A stretch of 18,362 bases of DNA, from the NCBI GenBank assembly GCA_023264215.1, contig JALQSY010000020.1, positions 1 to 18,362 on the forward strand, in the 5' to 3' direction. Positions within the stretch are counted from its first letter, which is position 1; every line of letters starts with the position of its first letter. The notes below the pieces were generated by a model. The model was given only the letters and a program-made list of their open reading frames with translations. It was not told the origin of the DNA and ran no database searches. Shown piece by piece: positions 15,516 through 18,362 of the stretch. Origin of the DNA: Candidatus Nanopelagicales bacterium. Lineage in GTDB: Bacteria > Actinomycetota > Actinomycetes > S36-B12. A program made the position numbers and the translations under genes.

Positions 15516-17141
15516 GTGTCATCCGCCAACCGCAGCAGTCGCACCGGATCGCAGACGCATCCGGGCCGCCTGCTACTCATCATGGCCCTCATCACGGCTG
15601 CCGTGGCCGCGTGGGCGCTGTGGCCCGGCCAGGACAACGTCGTCCGGCTCGGGCTTGACCTGCGTGGTGGCACCCAGGTGATCCTCCAGCCCGAGGCCGT
15701 GCAGGAGGGTGCCTCGATCACCGACGACCAGCTCGCGCAGACCGTGCAGATCATCCGCCAGCGCGTCGACGGCGTCGGCGTCGCGGAGGCCGAGGTCACG
15801 GTCCAGGGGTCCGGGGATGGCGCGGCGATCATCGTGTCCGTGCCCGATGTCAGCCAGGAGCGCCTGGTCGAACTCGTGGGCCGCACGGCGCTTTTGAACT
15901 TCCGTCCCGTGTGGACGATTCTGGGTCCCGCGCCCGAGACCCTCGACGACACGGCTGCGCCCGCACCGGCGCCGACCGGGGATGACACGGCGACGAGCGC
16001 GCAGATCGTGCAGGCCGCCGACAACACGCCCGAGTACCAGGCGGAGGTGGCCGCGCTCGACTGCCTCGACCCGGTCAACCAGGCCGGTGGCAGCCCCGAC
16101 AACCCGCAGGAGTGGCTCGGCACCTGCGATCAGGACGGAGTCGCGAAGTACTCCTTGCAGCCGGCGTTCATCGAGGGCACGAACGTCACCGACGCCGTCG
16201 CGCAGCTGCCGCAGCAGGGCGTGGGCGGCTGGGTCGTCAGCCTGACCTTCGACAGCGACGGTGCTCGCGCACTCGCCGAGGCGTCGCAGGAGCTGTTCTC
16301 CCTTCCCGATTGCACGCCGGGCGGTGCCAGCCCCTGCAACGCCTTCGCCATCGTCCTCGACGGCGTGGTCGTCTCGGCTCCGCGCTTCAATGAGCCGATC
16401 ATCGGCGGCCAGGCCCAGATCGAAGGCGACTTCACGGCGCAGGAGGCCCAGGATCTCGCCAACGTCCTGAGCTACGGCGCGCTTCCGGTCAACCTCGAGG
16501 TCGTGGAGGTCACGAGCGTGTCGCCGACGATCGGCGGGGACCAGCTGCGCGCCGGCCTCATCGCCGGTGCGATCGGCTTCGCGCTCATCGTCCTGTTCCT
16601 GCTCGTCTACTACCGCGTCATGGGGATCGTGGCGGTGCTGAGCCTGGTCCTCGCGGGCGGCCTGACGTACCTCGGATTCATCGCCCTGGGCAAGACGATC
16701 GGGTTCACGCTGACCCTCGCGGGCGTGGCGGGCGCCATCGTCTCCATCGGCCTCACGGCGGACTCGTTCATCATCTACTTCGAACGCATCCGAGATGCCC
16801 TGCGCCAGGGCAAGACCATGCGCTCGGCAGCGGAAGTGGGCTGGGCGACGACGCGGCGCACGATCATCGCAGCGGACTTCGTCACGCTGCTGGCTGCCGT
16901 CGTCCTCTACATCGTCTCGGTGGGCAATGTGAAGGGCTTCGCCTTCACCCTCGGACTCATCACGCTGATCGACCTGCTCATCGCCTTCCTGTTCACCTAC
17001 CCGGTGACCGTGCTCCTCTGCCGCGCCCCCTGGATGCAGAAGGGGTCCTGGCTGAGCGGCCTGCGAGGCGGTCGCAAGGAGGACGCCACCGACGAGGAAC
17101 AGCCGGCCGCTGGTCGCACGAGCGTGGGAGTGGAGTCCTGA
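15516..17141 (+). CDS. secD: Protein translocase subunit SecD
   Basis: SecD is a proton-driven RND-family membrane protein that helps pull preproteins across the membrane on the outer side. The 541-residue product has a first membrane helix at about 18-36, the conserved GLDLRGG at 46-52, a large extracytoplasmic domain, and five further helices from about residue 345 onward, including the ADSFIIYFERIRDAL loop that carries the conserved transmembrane aspartate. The extracytoplasmic domain contains a Pro/Ala/Thr/Asp-rich linker (near residues 145-170) and two close pairs of cysteines, Cys183/Cys204 and Cys266/Cys274, that could form disulfides. A GTG start with AAGGA six bases upstream is used. 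The stop and the secF ATG overlap by one base (TGATG). Confidence 0.97.
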   Translation: MSSANRSSRTGSQTHPGRLLLIMALITAAVAAWALWPGQDNVVRLGLDLRGGTQVILQPEAVQEGASITDDQLAQTVQIIRQRVDGVGVAEAEVTVQGSGDGAAIIVSVPDVSQERLVELVGRTALLNFRPVWTILGPAPETLDDTAAPAPAPTGDDTATSAQIVQAADNTPEYQAEVAALDCLDPVNQAGGSPDNPQEWLGTCDQDGVAKYSLQPAFIEGTNVTDAVAQLPQQGVGGWVVSLTFDSDGARALAEASQELFSLPDCTPGGASPCNAFAIVLDGVVVSAPRFNEPIIGGQAQIEGDFTAQEAQDLANVLSYGALPVNLEVVEVTSVSPTIGGDQLRAGLIAGAIGFALIVLFLLVYYRVMGIVAVLSLVLAGGLTYLGFIALGKTIGFTLTLAGVAGAIVSIGLTADSFIIYFERIRDALRQGKTMRSAAEVGWATTRRTIIAADFVTLLAAVVLYIVSVGNVKGFAFTLGLITLIDLLIAFLFTYPVTVLLCRAPWMQKGSWLSGLRGGRKEDATDEEQPAAGRTSVGVES

Positions 17142-18244
17142 TGGCGCGTCGATCTTCGCTGGGTGACCGGCTGTACCGCGGTGAGAGCGGCATCGACTTC
17201 GTCGGGCGCCGACGGACCTGGTTCATCGTGTCCGGCGTGCTCATCCTCATCTCGCTCGCGGCCCTGGGCTTCCGCGGCCTGAACCTCGGCATCGAGTTCC
17301 AAGGCGGCGCGGTGTTCTCCATCCCCAACGCCACCTGCACGATTCCCGAGGCGCGCGAGGCCGGTTCGGCCGCGACCGGCGCCGACGTCATCGTGACCGA
17401 GACCGGAGCCGGCATCGTCCGCGTGCAGACGCCGCCGGTCGAGCCCATCCAGAGCCAGGGCATCTCCGAGGTCCTCGCCGAGGCGTGCGGTGTCCCCGTG
17501 ACGGACATCACCACCCAGGTGGTGGGTCCGACGTGGGGCGCGGAGATCACGTCCAAGGGCATCCAGGCACTGGCCGTCTTCCTCGTCCTCGTGACGATCT
17601 TCCTCGCGATCTACTTCGAGTGGCGATTCGCGATCGCAGCGCTGGTCGCCCTGGCGCACGACATCATCCTCACCGTCGGCATCTACGCGGTGACGGGCCT
17701 TCAGGTCACGCCGGCCACGCTGATCGGCTTCCTCACCATCCTCGGCTACTCCCTCTACGACACCGTCGTCGTGTTCGACAAGGTCAAGGAGGAGACCAAG
17801 GGCATCACGGCCCAGTCGGTGATGAGCTACCCCGAGGCGGCGAACCGAGCCGTCAACCAGGTGCTCGTGCGGTCGATCAACACCTCGATCACCTCGCTGC
17901 TGCCCGTCGTCGCCATCATCGTGGTCGGCGCGGGCCTGCTGGGGGCCGGCACTCTCCTGGACCTCGCGGTCGCGCTCGCGGTCGGCATGCTCGCCGGTGT
18001 CTACTCCTCGATCTTCATCGCAACCCCCGTCGCTGTCGCCCTGAAGATCCGCCAGCCCGACATCAAGGCCCTCGACAACCGCGTGGCTGCCCGTCGCGGG
18101 GGATCGGGCCGACGGGCGTCGGAGTCCCAGGAGGCGGCCGCTGCCGCCGTGGGCGCGGTGGACGCGGGGCCGTCATCGTCGGTCGGCGCGCCGGAGCGCG
18201 TCCAGCCCAAACGGCAGCCGAGGTCCAAGCGCGGCAAGAAGTAG
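17141..18244 (+). CDS. secF: Protein translocase subunit SecF
   Basis: SecF is the partner of SecD in the SecDF complex. The 367-residue product has a first membrane helix at about 27-45, followed by the conserved GLNLGIEFQGG. A short extracytoplasmic domain with two cysteines (in NATCTIP and AEACGVP) follows. Five more helices include ILGYSLYDTVVVFDKVKEE and LVRSINTSITSLLPV, both family hallmarks. From about residue 306 the C-terminus is a long Ala/Arg/Ser/Pro-rich basic cytoplasmic tail ending in KRGKK, longer than in many non-actinobacterial SecF proteins and probably disordered. The ATG overlaps the secD TGA, ensuring coupled synthesis. Confidence 0.97.
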   Translation: MARRSSLGDRLYRGESGIDFVGRRRTWFIVSGVLILISLAALGFRGLNLGIEFQGGAVFSIPNATCTIPEAREAGSAATGADVIVTETGAGIVRVQTPPVEPIQSQGISEVLAEACGVPVTDITTQVVGPTWGAEITSKGIQALAVFLVLVTIFLAIYFEWRFAIAALVALAHDIILTVGIYAVTGLQVTPATLIGFLTILGYSLYDTVVVFDKVKEETKGITAQSVMSYPEAANRAVNQVLVRSINTSITSLLPVVAIIVVGAGLLGAGTLLDLAVALAVGMLAGVYSSIFIATPVAVALKIRQPDIKALDNRVAARRGGSGRRASESQEAAAAAVGAVDAGPSSSVGAPERVQPKRQPRSKRGKK

Positions 18245-18248
18245 TCGA

Positions 18249-18263
18249 AGCGCCGCACGCGCT
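18249..18263 (+). terminator. Weak hairpin after secF
   Basis: AGCGC at 18249-18253 pairs with GCGCT at 18259-18263 around a 5-base loop, four bases after the secF stop and just before a -10 candidate. It is short and has no T tract, so termination is only possible, not likely. Confidence 0.2.
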
Positions 18264-18273
18264 CTCGTCCTCG

Positions 18274-18279
18274 TACACT
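18274..18279 (+). promoter_or_regulatory. Candidate -10 element for the gene at the right edge
   Basis: TACACT is a good TANNNT match located 19 bases before the GTG at 18299, in the 54-base gap after secF. A transcript start near 18286 would leave a short leader carrying the GGGAGG ribosome-binding site at 18288-18293. Confidence 0.5.
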
Positions 18280-18298
18280 GACCGGCAGGGAGGTGCGA

Positions 18299-18362
18299 GT
18301 GACGCAGGAGGCGATGCGCGAGGTCCCGGCCGATGCCGGTGCCACCGGCCTGCGCTCCCGTC
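18299..18362 (+). CDS. Start of a gene cut by the window edge, possibly relA (RelA/SpoT family)
   Basis: The GTG at 18299 has GGGAGG five bases upstream and a TACACT -10 candidate, so a gene clearly begins here; 21 codons are visible (MTQEAMREVPADAGATGLRSR). The polar, Ala/Pro-containing beginning followed by GLRSR resembles the disordered N-terminus and the following RSRLAR-like segment of actinobacterial Rel (p)ppGpp synthetase/hydrolases, which normally occur downstream of secF. It does not resemble the start of adenine phosphoribosyltransferase (apt), the gene usually found between secF and relA. With so few residues the product is a guess from synteny. A GTG at 18294 is too close to the ribosome-binding site. 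Confidence 0.5.
   Translation, partial: MTQEAMREVPADAGATGLRSR

Noticed and set aside
18299..18362. Calling the right-edge gene apt because apt usually follows secF
   Set aside because: The visible 21 residues do not resemble adenine phosphoribosyltransferase N-termini; the GLRSR segment fits Rel better.

Overview
The window is a compact, very GC-rich stretch of a chromosome from the Actinomycetota, most likely class Actinomycetes. The reasons are the phosphatidylinositol mannoside (PIM) gene set, which is typical of that class; frequent GTG and TTG starts; four-base stop/start overlaps; -10 elements of the TANNNT type without clear -35 boxes; and a gene order that, from memory, matches the thrS to relA region of Mycobacterium and Streptomyces. 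I cannot name a genus. No tRNA, rRNA, CRISPR array, insertion sequence or phage gene was seen. No stretch longer than 300 bases lacks a gene; the longest gap is the divergent region 4503-4674.

Layout. (1) 2-2397, plus strand: the 3' part of thrS (threonyl-tRNA synthetase, cut by the window edge), a HIT-family hydrolase/phosphorylase and a small cupin-like protein. (2) 2394-4502, minus strand: an EF-G-like translational GTPase (EF-G2 type), convergent with the cupin gene, with overlapping stop codons. (3) 4675-7929, plus: a tightly coupled operon for the phosphatidylinositol phosphate and PIM branch (pgsA, a PatA-like acyltransferase, pimA) ending in a small membrane protein. (4) 7954-9003: a DUF3048 lipoprotein that is probably leaderless. 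(5) 9090-11382: pdxS-pdxT (pyridoxal 5'-phosphate synthase) coupled to yebC. (6) 11411-12889: a WS/DGAT-type O-acyltransferase lying between yebC and ruvC. (7) 12939-15105: ruvC-ruvA-ruvB, the Holliday junction resolvasome, preceded by a good LexA/SOS-box candidate. (8) 15160-18244: yajC-secD-secF, the accessory part of the Sec translocon. (9) 18299-end: the first 21 codons of another gene, plausibly relA.

How they work together. PgsA makes phosphatidylinositol phosphate. After dephosphorylation to phosphatidylinositol, PimA adds the first mannose on the cytoplasmic face of the membrane, and the PatA-like enzyme acylates that mannose. PdxS and PdxT form the ribose-5-phosphate-dependent vitamin B6 enzyme. 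RuvABC branch-migrates and cuts recombination junctions, and the putative SOS box suggests damage-inducible expression. YajC, SecD and SecF support protein export.

Most of this is conserved housekeeping sequence, and I found no convincing new biological system. The points most worth a second look are the EF-G2 paralogue with tyrosine at the usual catalytic-histidine position and an altered NKxD motif; the LexA-box candidate before ruvC; the WS/DGAT gene between yebC and ruvC; the small membrane protein that looks like a Rv2609c-type protein without its NUDIX half; an insert in PdxT; and the apparent absence of apt between secF and the next gene.
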